A stretch of 64,000 nucleotides of DNA from Xiamenia xianingshaonis (lineage in GTDB: Bacteria; Actinomycetota; Coriobacteriia; Coriobacteriales; Eggerthellaceae), in contig NZ_CP072829.1 of assembly GCF_017945865.1 (NCBI RefSeq), positions 2,199,464-2,263,463 on the forward strand, given 5' to 3'. Positions 34,667-44,224 of the stretch are shown piece by piece. Made by a program: the position numbers and the translations under genes. How positions within the stretch are numbered: the stretch's first letter is position 1; every line of letters begins with the position of its first letter. The notes beneath the pieces were generated by a model. The model was given only the letters and a program-made list of their open reading frames with translations. It was not told where the DNA came from and ran no database searches.

Positions 34667-35983
34667 TTAAGCCTCTATCGGACGCAGAATCGTCGCGTTG
34701 CGGTCAGCGCCAACGCCGATGATCGTGATCGGCACGCCGACGTTCTCTTCGATGTACTTGACGTAGTTCTGCGCGTTTTCCGGCAGTTCTTCGAACGAGC
34801 GGCACTGCGAAATGTCCTCGCCCTTCCAGCCGGGCAGTTCTTCGTAAATGGGCTTCGCGTGGAACAGCACGCTTTGCTGCATAGGGAAGTAGTCGTACAC
34901 CTTGCCGTCACATTCGTAAGCGACGCACACTTTGATGGTGTCGAACACCGACAGCACGTCCATCTTCGTCAGCGCGACTTCAGTCAACCCGTTCACTTCG
35001 GCAGCATAACGGGCGATAACCATGTCGAACCACCCGCAGCGGCGCTTGCGGCCCGTGGTCACGCCGTATTCGTGGCCGGCCTGGCACAGCAGCTCGCCGT
35101 CGGCCGCCTCGTCCGGAGTGCCGCCGTCTTCGGCGAAGCGCTGCTCGGTGGGGAACGGGCCGCCGCCGACGCGCGTCACGTAGGCTTTTTCGATACCTAG
35201 TACTCTATCAATAGCTTTCGGCCCGACGCCCGTGCCCGTCAACGCACCGCCCGAGCAGCACGACGACGAGGTCACATACGGGTACGTGCCGTGGTCGATG
35301 TCAAGCAACGTGCCTTGCGCGCCTTCGAACAGGATCGACTTCCCTTCGCGCATGGCCTCGTTCAAAAGCTGCGCCGTTTCGGCCATGTAGGGCTCCAAAA
35401 TGTGCGCGAACGGCAGGTATTCCTCGCAGATCTCTTCCACCGTGTAAGCATGCAGCCCGTAGATCTTCTGCAGGATGGGATTTTTTTGGGACAGTGCCGT
35501 CTCGACCTTCAAACGGAAGATCTTCTCGTCCATCAAGTCCTGCACGCGAATGCCCTTGCGAGCAACTTTGTCCTGGTAGCACGGCCCGATGCCGCGCTTT
35601 GTCGTGCCGATCTTGTGCTCGCCGAGGCTCTTTTCGTCCGCGCCATCGAGGTCCTTGTGATACGGCATGATGAGGTGCGCGTCACAGGAGATCTTCAGGT
35701 TCTTGCACGAGATGCCCTCGGCTTCGAGCATCGCCATCTCGCGGATGAGGACGCCAGGATCCACCACGACGCCGTTGCCGATGACCGGCACCGCGTCCTC
35801 GTACATGACGCCTGACGGCATCAGGTGCAGCGCCAGCTTCTGATCCCCATGGATCACGGTGTGGCCGGCGTTGTTGCCTCCCTGGTAGCGAACGACGTAG
35901 TCAAAGCCGCTCGCAATAAGGTCGGTCACCTTGCCTTTGCCCTCGTCGCCCCACTGGGCGCCTACCAAAACTGTGTTCGGCAT
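34667..35983 (-). CDS. purA: Adenylosuccinate synthetase
   Basis: 438 aa; AAAGGAC precedes the ATG at 35983. N-terminal GTP loop GAQWGDEGKGKVTDL, GGNNAGHTV, the switch TKRGIGPCYQDKVAR, EGAQGTLLDIDHGTYP(Y), and TTGRKRRCGW. It couples GTP hydrolysis to adenylosuccinate formation from IMP and Asp. Confidence 0.97.
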   Translation of the reverse strand: MPNTVLVGAQWGDEGKGKVTDLIASGFDYVVRYQGGNNAGHTVIHGDQKLALHLMPSGVMYEDAVPVIGNGVVVDPGVLIREMAMLEAEGISCKNLKISCDAHLIMPYHKDLDGADEKSLGEHKIGTTKRGIGPCYQDKVARKGIRVQDLMDEKIFRLKVETALSQKNPILQKIYGLHAYTVEEICEEYLPFAHILEPYMAETAQLLNEAMREGKSILFEGAQGTLLDIDHGTYPYVTSSSCCSGGALTGTGVGPKAIDRVLGIEKAYVTRVGGGPFPTEQRFAEDGGTPDEAADGELLCQAGHEYGVTTGRKRRCGWFDMVIARYAAEVNGLTEVALTKMDVLSVFDTIKVCVAYECDGKVYDYFPMQQSVLFHAKPIYEELPGWKGEDISQCRSFEELPENAQNYVKYIEENVGVPITIIGVGADRNATILRPIEA

Positions 35984-36184
35984 GAATGCGCGTCCTTTCG
36001 CAGCCCGCTGATAATTGCACAACTACTCAGTATACCAATGTCTCAGCAGGTTAGGCACGGGCTGTAACAAACAGTGCGAAGGCGCCGCAAAAGGAGACAG
36101 CAAAACGCGCGAGGCCAGGATGCGGCGGGGCCGGCGAAGAGGTCGGCAAGGCGCTGAGCGAAGCCGGCGTGCCGCGCCGCGTCC

Positions 36185-38362
36185 CTATCCGAGCGGGACT
36201 TCGGTCAGGTCGGCGGCGGCGTTTCGCAGGGCTCGCACGACCTCTTTGTGGCAGGTGAACACGATGACTTGCCTGACCTGGGACAACTCGGCAAGCGCCG
36301 CGGCGGCGCCGGCGCGGCGGGGGGCGTCGAAGTTCACGAGGATGTCGTCGGCCAAAACCGGGATGGACCGGCCCACGTTCGTCGCCGTCATCAGCAGCGC
36401 GATGCGCAGGGCCAGATACACCTGCTGGCACGTGGCCAGCGACAACCGCTCGGGACCCGTGACGGCCAAGTCCCTAGCGGTGACTTCCAGCTTTCCGTCC
36501 GGGCCCATGTCGATCTTCGTCCACCGGCCCTTGGTCATGAGCGAAAGCAGGCGGCTGGCCTCGCGGTACACTTCTGGCTGGGACACGCTCTCCCACGCGC
36601 CGATGGCCCCCTCCAGCATCGACCGCGCCAAAAGCAACCTCGCGTAATCGCGGCTCGACCGCTCTATGCGCGTTGCGACCTGCTCATATTCCAGCTTGAG
36701 CGCATCGAGCTTCGTCAAAGACCGCGCCGCCGCCAGCTCTGCCTGAAGCTCGCCGTGGCGACTGTTCACCCGCTCGCTTGCCTCCAGCAGGCTCTTGCGC
36801 TGCCGGATGCGGCCTGACATCAGCGCCTCCACCTCGGCCGCCGTCGCTTCGCCGTCCAGGCCCGCCCGCTCGCACAGCGCCCGGCGCTGCTCTTCTGCCG
36901 CGTCGCGGCGCTCCTGCAAGGCGTGGCGGCGCGACATGAGGGCCTGCTGGCGCAGCTTCGTGGCGTCGCGGTCCGACCGAGCCTCGCGCGCCTCCTCGAT
37001 CAGCATCCGCGCCCGGCGCAACGATCCTTGCGCCTGGTCAAGCCCTACTTCTGCCAGCAGGTCGTTCTTGCGCTGCTCGAAGCTGCGCGTGGCGTTCTGG
37101 CATCCCTCGTACTTCTTCTTGTCCTGCACCATCACCCACAGCGCATCCTGTTTGCGCTGCTCACGCTCTTCTTCGACCTTGTCCGGACGAAACAGCATGA
37201 TCAGCGCCGCCCCGGCAAGCATCAGCGCGGCAAACGCCAAGCCAACCCCCAGCGCCGTGAAAGACAGGCTGTTGATGCTGCGCCCATGCACGAACAGCAT
37301 GATGCCCGCGACCAAGGACACCAGCGGCACCCCGATGGAAAGCACCAGCTGCGTGCGGCGCTTGTGGCGGGCGTCGGCTATGCTCTGCCTGTCGTCGGTC
37401 GTCTCTAACAGCGCCTCGTACACTGCCTTCGACGTGACGTAGTTTTCCCGTGCCAGGTCTTCGCTGTGCGCCAGTTTCACCTCTTCGGCTGCGAGCGCTT
37501 CGATAGCGTCGAGCGTGCTGCGTTCCTGCGCCTCCGTCGACAGGTGCGCAGGCACGCGCGATCCGGCGCGGGAAAGCGACGTGCGCACCTCGCCCTCGTC
37601 GCGCCGCAGCCGCGCGATTTTCTCGTCGAGCGACACCTTCTCCGCTTCCAGCTTTTCCAGCTGGCTCACGGTGGCAGACAGCTGCTCTATCAGGCCGTTC
37701 AGCGCTTCGATGCGCTCAAGGAGCGACGACCGCTGCGGGGCCAGCTCGGCGAGTTCGGCTTCGTCGTTTTTGAAGCGCTCCGCTTCGGCGGCCGCCACGT
37801 GTATCTGTTCGCGCAGCTGCTCTTTTCGCGCCCGCAGGTTCTCGAACGAATGGCTCGCGCCCGCCGCCTTCGACGTGTATGAGGCAAGCCGCTGCTGGAT
37901 TTCCTGCAGCGCCGCCGCAGGCGACGACCCCGTGCCCGACCCCGCCGTCAGCAGCTTCGCAGTGACTTCCGAGCTTTTCCGTAGCGACCGCAATTCGTCG
38001 CTGGTCAGGGAAAACATCGTCTGGTACGTGTTTTTGTCCACGTCTTGCACGAGCGTCGCGTCACCTTGCAGCCCGTCGGCGTTGCGCACGCGCGAAAGCC
38101 GCACGTCGTCGTCGGGGCGGTCCCTGTCGGAAAACACGAGCGTGCCCGACCGTTCAGCTCCTTCGGGCTTGTACGTGTTGCGGTTGCCGCGGGCCTCTTC
38201 CCAGCCGAACAGCACGCCGCCCACGAACGACGCCGTCGTGGTCTTGCCGGCCTCGTTCTTCCCGTACACCACGTTGAGGCCCGGCCCGAACGGACCGATC
38301 ACGCGCTCGTTGAACGCCCCAAAGCGATCCATCTTGATGAAGGACAGATACCGCCGGCTCAT
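36185..38362 (-). CDS. SbcC/YhaN-like AAA ATPase with central membrane helices
   Basis: 725 aa. N-terminal Walker A GKNEAGKTTTA (about 34), then coiled-coil blocks (170-330 and 430-600), a hydrophobic pair of helices near 345-410 (LVLSIGVPLVSLVAGIMLF; FAALMLAGAALIMLF), and C-terminal signature LSLATCQQVYLALR with Walker B VLADDILVNFD. This is the YhaN/AAA_27 branch of SbcC-Rad50-like proteins. The central hydrophobic helices replace a zinc hook, suggesting membrane association. It overlaps the phosphoesterase gene by 4 bp. Confidence 0.8.
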   Translation of the reverse strand: MSRRYLSFIKMDRFGAFNERVIGPFGPGLNVVYGKNEAGKTTTASFVGGVLFGWEEARGNRNTYKPEGAERSGTLVFSDRDRPDDDVRLSRVRNADGLQGDATLVQDVDKNTYQTMFSLTSDELRSLRKSSEVTAKLLTAGSGTGSSPAAALQEIQQRLASYTSKAAGASHSFENLRARKEQLREQIHVAAAEAERFKNDEAELAELAPQRSSLLERIEALNGLIEQLSATVSQLEKLEAEKVSLDEKIARLRRDEGEVRTSLSRAGSRVPAHLSTEAQERSTLDAIEALAAEEVKLAHSEDLARENYVTSKAVYEALLETTDDRQSIADARHKRRTQLVLSIGVPLVSLVAGIMLFVHGRSINSLSFTALGVGLAFAALMLAGAALIMLFRPDKVEEEREQRKQDALWVMVQDKKKYEGCQNATRSFEQRKNDLLAEVGLDQAQGSLRRARMLIEEAREARSDRDATKLRQQALMSRRHALQERRDAAEEQRRALCERAGLDGEATAAEVEALMSGRIRQRKSLLEASERVNSRHGELQAELAAARSLTKLDALKLEYEQVATRIERSSRDYARLLLARSMLEGAIGAWESVSQPEVYREASRLLSLMTKGRWTKIDMGPDGKLEVTARDLAVTGPERLSLATCQQVYLALRIALLMTATNVGRSIPVLADDILVNFDAPRRAGAAAALAELSQVRQVIVFTCHKEVVRALRNAAADLTEVPLG

Positions 38363-39645
38363 GGTCGATCCCCTTGTATCAGCAGGTCAAGCACCATTTC
38401 TTCGGCCTCTTGCGTCAGCGCAGACACGTCTTGCGCCACGCTGCGCGGCAGCACGGCGCCTTTCGCCAGAAACTCTTCCTGCAAAAACGCGACGCTGTCG
38501 TCCGCGCGGGCGCGCTGCGCCTCGGAAACCGACAAGAACACCGACGGGAACAGGCCTTCTTCCCGCAGGGCGGCGCGGTCGATCGGAGCGTTCGTCGCAT
38601 CGTCGAGGCCGTCGCAGAAAAACAGCGGGTACGACTCGTTGATCTGCCCGCGCACGTCTTCCAGAATGTCTTCCCGGGCAAGCAGCGCGTGCAGCGACGT
38701 CTTTCCCACCAGGCGCACCCGCATGACCATCTCTTCGCAATGGGCCAGCCCGTTCAAACGGAACGCCTCGCGCATCACCTTGTCGACCACCGCCGAAAGC
38801 GACAGGCAGTCCGACACGTCCACGTCCATGCATTGCCACACGACGCTCGCCGTGGGAACGAACTCCAAAACCGGGTCGCAGCCAACTTCGAGCGTGACCG
38901 CGAACACGCCGCGCGAACCCGTTTCCTGCACGTCGCGGCCTTGTGTGCAGCCCGAAAACGCCATGCGCGGACGATCGAGAGACGGGAAGACATGCTTTTT
39001 GTGCACGTGCCCAAGAGCCCAGTAGTCCATGCCCGCACGTTCCAGCAGCGACGGAGACACCGGCGCTTTGAGCGGGTCGATGGTCAGGCCGGTATGCAGC
39101 ACTCCGACGGAAAACGGCGCGGCGGACGCGCCAGGACGGACCGCTTCAAGCGCCTCTTCGGCGGCGGTGCGGGTCAGCCCTTCGGCGATGCAGACGTCCT
39201 GCGGCCAGGCGTGGTTGAAGAAGCCCCTGCCTGCGACCAGGCACAACGGCTCGCCGTCGCGTTCGAACAGGGCGAAATCGGGCCGGTCGGCCGCAAACAG
39301 CACGACGTTTTCCGGCAACGCGAAAAAATCGTGGCGCCACGACGTGTACGGGTCGTGGTTGCCTGTGACCAGGTATGCCGGAATGCCCGCGTCGGCAAGG
39401 CGTTCAAACCCCTGGAACAGCTTCGCGTAGCTGCGGTACGACACCGTGGACGAGTCGAACAAGTCTCCGGCGAACACGACGAAGTCGACCGACCGGGACA
39501 CGGCGGCCGCTATCACGTTGTCGTACGCCTCGTCGACGGCGCGGGACACGCGCTCGGCCCAGCCGGGAGACAGCGCGGCCAAACCTCGCACGGGAGCGCC
39601 CAGGTGCAGGTCAGCGGCGTGGATGAAGGTGAGCGTGCGGTCCAT
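38359..39645 (-). CDS. SbcD/YhaO-like metallophosphoesterase
   Basis: 428 aa. Metal-binding motifs in Mre11 order: HAADLHLG, FAGDLFD, VTGNHDPY, VLHTG, ALGHVHKKH. It should be an Mn-dependent nuclease working with the overlapping SbcC/YhaN-like ATPase in DNA-end processing. Its start is 12 bp after the dnaB stop. Confidence 0.88.
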   Translation of the reverse strand: MDRTLTFIHAADLHLGAPVRGLAALSPGWAERVSRAVDEAYDNVIAAAVSRSVDFVVFAGDLFDSSTVSYRSYAKLFQGFERLADAGIPAYLVTGNHDPYTSWRHDFFALPENVVLFAADRPDFALFERDGEPLCLVAGRGFFNHAWPQDVCIAEGLTRTAAEEALEAVRPGASAAPFSVGVLHTGLTIDPLKAPVSPSLLERAGMDYWALGHVHKKHVFPSLDRPRMAFSGCTQGRDVQETGSRGVFAVTLEVGCDPVLEFVPTASVVWQCMDVDVSDCLSLSAVVDKVMREAFRLNGLAHCEEMVMRVRLVGKTSLHALLAREDILEDVRGQINESYPLFFCDGLDDATNAPIDRAALREEGLFPSVFLSVSEAQRARADDSVAFLQEEFLAKGAVLPRSVAQDVSALTQEAEEMVLDLLIQGDRP

Positions 39646-39656
39646 GCGGTGCAGCC

Positions 39657-41069
39657 TTACGAATACGCCGCCACGCGCGAATCGTCGATGAAGTCCATGA
39701 AGCGCGTGAACTCGGCGTTGAACGCCAGCGGAATGTCACGTGTGGGACCGTTGCGGTGCTTCGCCACGATGAGCGTGGCCATGCCCAAGTCGGGGCGGTC
39801 GTCGCTTTCGGCCTCCGCTTCGTCCATCGAGCGGTCGATGAACGCAACGATGTCGGCGTCTTGCTCGATGGCGCCCGATTCGCGCAGGTCAGACAGCATC
39901 GGGCGCTTCTTCCCGCGCATCTCGACGGCGCGCGACAGCTGCGACAGCGCGATGACCGGCATGTTCATTTCCTTCGCAAGCACCTTCAAACCGCGCGAGA
40001 TCTCGGCGACCTCGACCGCGCGGTTGCCGTCGCTGCGCGTTTTGGGCGGCTGCATCAATTGCAGGTAGTCGACCACGATCAGGCCGTTTTCCACACCGCG
40101 CAGCTCGCGGCGGGCTTTTGCGCGCAGCTCGAGGATGGACAGGCCCGGCGTGTCGTCGATATACATGTCCAGCGACGACATGGTGCCTGCCGCCTGCAGA
40201 ATGGCTTCCCAGTCGGTGTTCTCGATCTTGCCTGCACGCAGCCGCGACAGGCTCACGCGGGCTTCGGAGCACAAGATGCGCTGGACCAGCTGCTCCGAGC
40301 TCATTTCGAGCGACAAGAACGCGACAGTCGTGCCGGCCTTGGCCGCATTCGTCGCCAGGTTCAGCGCGAACGACGTTTTGCCCACGCCGGGGCGGGCCGC
40401 CAAAACGAGCAGGTCGCCGCCGCGCAGGCCGTGGAACAAGTCGTCCACATCGCGAAAGCCCGTCGGCACGCCCATGATGCCGCCGCGCTGGTTCGCCAGC
40501 CGCTCGATGCTCTCGAACGCCTCCATGACCAGCGAGTCCATCTTCTCGAAGTCGGACGAGACGCGCTGTTCCGTGACCTCGAACAGGGTTTTCTCCGCCT
40601 CTTCGACCACCACGTCCAAGTCGTCGGGTGCGTCGTAGGCAAGCGCCGAGATACGGTACGACGCGCGGATGAGGTCGCGCAGGATGGAAGTGCGCTTCAC
40701 CACGTCCAGGTGCGTGCGCCAATTCGTCAGCGCGAACCGGTACTGGTCCAACTCCGCGATGTACAAGTCCCCGCCAACCGCGTCGAGCTGCCCTTGGGCC
40801 TTCAAGTTCTCGACGAGCGAGATGGTGTCGATGGGCGTGTTGCGGTTGTACAAATCAAGCATTGAGGCGAATATGCGCTGGTGGTTCGCCCGATAGAAGT
40901 CCTCTGGCTTCAGCTTCGCCGCCGCCTCTTCGATGGCCTCTTTCGTGAGCATGCACGCTGCCAGCACCGACTGCTCGGCTTCGATGTTTTGAGGGTCCTG
41001 GCGCCGGCGCGTGACGGCCGTGTCGCTGGGAGCGTAGTCGGGGTTGTAATCAGGCTCGTAAGGGGGCAC
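39657..41069 (-). CDS. dnaB: Replicative DNA helicase
   Basis: 470 aa from GTG at 41069 (AGAAAGGAAC upstream); an upstream open frame lacks a ribosome site. N-terminal domain after PQNIEAEQSVLAACM, Walker A ARPGVGKTSFAL, Walker B LIVVDYLQLMQ, H4 motif ALSQLSRAVEMRGKKRPMLS. It unwinds DNA ahead of the fork. No intein is present. It is last in the rpsF-ssb-rpsR-rplI-dnaB run. Confidence 0.96.
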   Translation of the reverse strand: MPPYEPDYNPDYAPSDTAVTRRRQDPQNIEAEQSVLAACMLTKEAIEEAAAKLKPEDFYRANHQRIFASMLDLYNRNTPIDTISLVENLKAQGQLDAVGGDLYIAELDQYRFALTNWRTHLDVVKRTSILRDLIRASYRISALAYDAPDDLDVVVEEAEKTLFEVTEQRVSSDFEKMDSLVMEAFESIERLANQRGGIMGVPTGFRDVDDLFHGLRGGDLLVLAARPGVGKTSFALNLATNAAKAGTTVAFLSLEMSSEQLVQRILCSEARVSLSRLRAGKIENTDWEAILQAAGTMSSLDMYIDDTPGLSILELRAKARRELRGVENGLIVVDYLQLMQPPKTRSDGNRAVEVAEISRGLKVLAKEMNMPVIALSQLSRAVEMRGKKRPMLSDLRESGAIEQDADIVAFIDRSMDEAEAESDDRPDLGMATLIVAKHRNGPTRDIPLAFNAEFTRFMDFIDDSRVAAYS

Positions 41070-41165
41070 GACGTTCCTTTCTGATGCATGAAACCCCTCC
41101 GTCAATGCAAACGAAGGGGTCTCATAATACCTGATATGGGTGCTGTGCAGCGGCAAAAACCGTTG

Positions 41166-41726
41166 TTATTCGGCATCCTCGCTGGTGGCCGCGTCTTCTT
41201 CGGCGGCCGCTTCAGCGGCTGCGTCCTCGGCGGCGACCTCTTCAGGCTCGTTTTCGGCAGCTTCTTCAGCAACCTCTTCCTCGGTCACGCCGACCAGGAG
41301 GTTGAGCGTCGCTTTGATGTCGCGATACAGCGCAACCTGCACCTTGTGCTCGCCGGAAACCTTGATCGGGTTGTTCAGTTCGATGCGACGGCGATCGATC
41401 TCAACGTTGAGCTGTGCAACCAGAGCTTCGGCGATCATCGCATTGGTGACCGACCCGAACAGCTGGCCTTCTTCGCCCACGCGGACGTCGATGACGACCT
41501 TCGCACCTTCGAGGGCTTCCTTCAGCTTCTCAGCGTTGGCGATGCGGGTCACTTCGCGCTTTTCAATGTTCTTGCGGCGCTGCTCCAGCTGCTTCAGGTT
41601 GCCTTTGGTAGCCGGGATGGCAATGCCCTGGCGGAACAGGTAGTTGTTCGCGAAACCGTCGGCCACGTCGATGACGTCGCCTTCGCCGCCTTTGCCGCGC
41701 AATTCATCGAGCAGGATAATCTTCAT
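41166..41726 (-). CDS. rplI: Ribosomal protein L9
   Basis: 186 aa. MKIILLDELRGKGGEGDVID and GFANNYLFRQGIAIPAT are the N-terminal L9 signature, and the long connecting helix and C-domain follow to about 148. The last 38 residues are an Ala/Glu tail not found in typical L9 (about 150 aa). Confidence 0.95.
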   Translation of the reverse strand: MKIILLDELRGKGGEGDVIDVADGFANNYLFRQGIAIPATKGNLKQLEQRRKNIEKREVTRIANAEKLKEALEGAKVVIDVRVGEEGQLFGSVTNAMIAEALVAQLNVEIDRRRIELNNPIKVSGEHKVQVALYRDIKATLNLLVGVTEEEVAEEAAENEPEEVAAEDAAAEAAAEEDAATSEDAE

Positions 41727-41741
41727 AGTTCCCCCTGACTC

Positions 41742-42002
41742 TTAGCGGTTGCGACGATCACCGCGGCCGCTGACAGCCGGCACGGAGTACGGCATGAGAG
41801 CCATGGTGCGGGCGCGCTTGACGGCGTTGGCGATGTCGCGCTGATGCTGGGTGCAGGCGCCCGTCACGCGGCGCGGCTTGATCTTGCCGCGGTCGGTGAC
41901 GTACTTGCGCAGCATCTGCGTATCCTTGTAGTCGATGTACTGGATGTCTTCTTTGCAGAACTGGCAGTACTTACGACGAGGCTGTTTAGCATAATCAGCC
42001 AT
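41742..42002 (-). CDS. rpsR: Ribosomal protein S18
   Basis: 86 aa. KYCQFCKEDIQYIDYKDTQM and GKIKPRRVTGACTQHQRDIA are S18 signatures. The CxxC near the N-terminus marks a zinc-type S18. It lies between ssb and rplI. Confidence 0.97.
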   Translation of the reverse strand: MADYAKQPRRKYCQFCKEDIQYIDYKDTQMLRKYVTDRGKIKPRRVTGACTQHQRDIANAVKRARTMALMPYSVPAVSGRGDRRNR

Positions 42003-42025
42003 GTTTGAACCTCTTTCGTAGTTTG

Positions 42026-42532
42026 CTAGAACGGAATGTCGTCGTCATAGACCGAAGAGGCCGTGTCGACCGGAGCCGGAACAGGAGCAGGCGTGGAAGC
42101 CATCGGCACGGGCGTAGCCTGGGCCGGAGCCATCTGCGGCTGTTGCGCGTATCCGCCGTAGCCGCCCTGGCTCATCGCCGGGGCGCCGTAGCCACTGCCG
42201 CCGCTGTTGCGCGACATGAACTCGACTTCCTCCACGATGACCTCGAGCTTGCTTCGCTTCTGCCCGTCGCGTTCCCACTGGCTGTAGCGCAGCTTGCCTT
42301 CAATGGCCACCTTCGTGCCTTTTTTCAGGTACGGCTCCAACGACACGCCACGCTGACCGAACAGCGTGCAATCGATGAAGTTGGGATAGTCCTCCCACTC
42401 GCCCGTCTGCTGGTTGCGGCGGCGGTCGTTGACGGCCACGCCGAAGCCGAGCACGGAATAGCCGGACTGCGTCTGGCGCAGTTCGGAGTCGCGGGTGAGA
42501 TTTCCGCTGATGACCACTCGGTTGATGCTCAT
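42026..42532 (-). CDS. ssb: Single-stranded DNA-binding protein
   Basis: 168 aa; GAAGAGG precedes the ATG. The OB fold starts MSINRVVISGNLTRDSELR, with QTGEWEDYPNFIDCTLFG and KGTKVAIEGKLRYSQWE. A Gly/Gln/Ala-rich linker ends in the acidic tip DDDIPF, which recruits replication partners. Confidence 0.97.
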   Translation of the reverse strand: MSINRVVISGNLTRDSELRQTQSGYSVLGFGVAVNDRRRNQQTGEWEDYPNFIDCTLFGQRGVSLEPYLKKGTKVAIEGKLRYSQWERDGQKRSKLEVIVEEVEFMSRNSGGSGYGAPAMSQGGYGGYAQQPQMAPAQATPVPMASTPAPVPAPVDTASSVYDDDIPF

Positions 42533-42586
42533 GTTCTACCTCTTCTCATGACGATGCCTGGCAGGGCCAGGCTTGGCGCGTAACCC

Positions 42587-42880
42587 TTAGTCGCGGTCCG
42601 GGCGGTTGACGATCATATGGCGCACCACCGCGTCGGTAATGCGAAGCACACGATCGATCTCGGCGATATTGGCGGGTTCAGCGTGGAAGTCGATGAGAGT
42701 GTAGTCACCATCGGTCAAACCATTGATCTCGTACGCGAGTTTGCGCTTGCCCCAGTTGTCGACATTGTCCACCGTACCTTCGACACCCGTAATCGTGGCG
42801 TCGATGCGCTTCATGACAGCGGCACGAGTTTCATCATCGATCGTCGGAGCGACAATAAACAGCAATTCGTAAGCCTTCAT
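42587..42880 (-). CDS. rpsF: Ribosomal protein S6
   Basis: 97 aa; the perfect AAAGGAGGTG precedes the ATG. MKAYELLFIVAPTID and NWGKRKLAYEINGLTDGDY are S6 signatures. First gene of the operon. Confidence 0.97.
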   Translation of the reverse strand: MKAYELLFIVAPTIDDETRAAVMKRIDATITGVEGTVDNVDNWGKRKLAYEINGLTDGDYTLIDFHAEPANIAEIDRVLRITDAVVRHMIVNRPDRD

Positions 42881-43425
42881 CAGCTCACCTCCTTTGGACA
42901 GAACGGCCCCGGGCTGGTGAAGGCGAACACCGGGGCAGGAAATAGCCTTGCTATTCTAACAAACTGCCCTTGCGGCGCACGCGACAACTTGGCGACCGGG
43001 ACGACTACATGGGATCGTCATATTTCTTGCTGAACCCATCTCTCAAGAAACTGGACCTATCATACTGAAAACTTCTTGCCCGGCTTTGACCCATATCTGA
43101 CATTTCGTGTCATCGAATCTCTCTGCATTGCACGGCTTTTCTTGCCGCGTTTCGACTTCCTTTGCCATGAAAGCTTGCAGGATTCTTACCTGGTTCTTAC
43201 CGGAAGGAGGTCGGAATTCGATCGGAAGCGACGCGAATGCTTGCCAGACGATTGCGCCGGCGAGGCGCTGGGAGACCACAGAGAATATCGCTGCCCCCGC
43301 AGCCAGCGTTTTTGCTGGTCAGGATTATATTCCCTATAAACAAACGCGCCCGGCGCGGCAAACGTCGGGCGCGTGAGAAGCGCTTGCGGAAAACGTCGCA
43401 ACGACGCTTCTGGTTGCTTTTTCGC
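42881..43425. other. rpsF leader and intergenic gap
   Basis: On the minus strand the leader holds a GC-rich hairpin, GCCCCGGTG...CACCAGCCCGGGGC (about 42906-42936), 25-30 nt before the rpsF ribosome site. This is where S6:S18 autoregulatory leaders lie, and its CCCGG-rich bulged stem is compatible, though not proven. A TAGAAT at about 42952-42957 may be the -10. Upstream I see no gene. A terminator for the next gene lies at 43344-43374. Confidence 0.45.
43336..43374 (-). terminator. Terminator downstream of the 43.4-kb gene
   Basis: On the minus strand ACGCGCCCGACG...CGCCGGGCGCGT folds into a strong stem, then TTGTTTAT. Confidence 0.7.
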
Positions 43426-43986
43426 CTATGCTTCGGCGCCGTCTTCCTCGTCGGCTTCCATGTCGATGGCATCGCCTTCCTCGAATTCGTCGCCTTCGAG
43501 GTAGCGATCGTCGATGTCGTCTTCGGAGTACTCGTCGGCTTCTTTCAGCCTCTCCATGAAGTTCGGGGCTTCGCCGATATAGGCCGGTTCTTCCTCGAAC
43601 GTGTACGCACCGTCATCGTCGACGGTGTACAGATAACCGGCCGCCACGCCATGCTCTTCGCCCGGAATGCCGCCTTCCGCGATCAAGGCGTCGCGGTTGC
43701 CGTCGTCGGTCTCGATGTAGCCGTCGTAGCAGAAGGCGTACGCATCGGCGCCGCGAGCGCCTTCCACGGTGTGCCGCGCCAGCTTGAAGCATTCCTCGGC
43801 CGAATCGCCCGGATGGCTTTCGATAAACAAGTTCTCTTTCACAACCAAGGCGGTAAACGGTACCACTTCGGCACCATTGTTCAGTTTTTCCTTGGCTTCT
43901 TCCAAGGTGAACAGCAGTACTTTTTCCAAAGTTTCAGGAATCTCGGGAACCTGAATGTCGGAACTCTCTACGACACGGTCTGCCAT
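43426..43986 (-). CDS. Conserved protein of unknown function, acidic
   Basis: 186 aa; AAAGGA precedes the ATG at 43986. It has EKVLLFTLEEAKEKLNNGAE, VVPFTALVVKENLFIESHPG and DAYAFCYDGYIETDDGNRDA, then a highly acidic C-terminus. No signal peptide, membrane helix or catalytic motif is visible. I do not recognise the family. It is a single gene between a parS-like site and a terminator. Confidence 0.65.
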   Translation of the reverse strand: MADRVVESSDIQVPEIPETLEKVLLFTLEEAKEKLNNGAEVVPFTALVVKENLFIESHPGDSAEECFKLARHTVEGARGADAYAFCYDGYIETDDGNRDALIAEGGIPGEEHGVAAGYLYTVDDDGAYTFEEEPAYIGEAPNFMERLKEADEYSEDDIDDRYLEGDEFEEGDAIDMEADEEDGAEA

Positions 43987-44113
43987 AACGAATCCTTTCT
44001 GACTCATACGCTTGTGAGCTGCCCTTGAAGCTCTGAGGAAGGCTTTGACTTATCCGTTAGCCCTGCGCGAACGGCTTTCATCAGCGCTTCCCTCGAACGG
44101 GCGATTTCAAGCC

Positions 44114-44129
44114 TGTTTCACGTGAAACT
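44114..44129. promoter_or_regulatory. parS-like site 2
   Basis: TGTTTCACGTGAAACT: one mismatch to the palindrome at 34.6 kb, with the 14-bp core intact. It lies in the divergent gap before the ABC ATPase. Confidence 0.75.
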
Positions 44130-44224
44130 TCCGCGCATAAACGCAGGTTTTCATCGCTTGACAGACAAAGGATACCCTACCATAGACGGACCGGTACCAA
44201 CTTTCTCAGTAAAAGGATCACGCA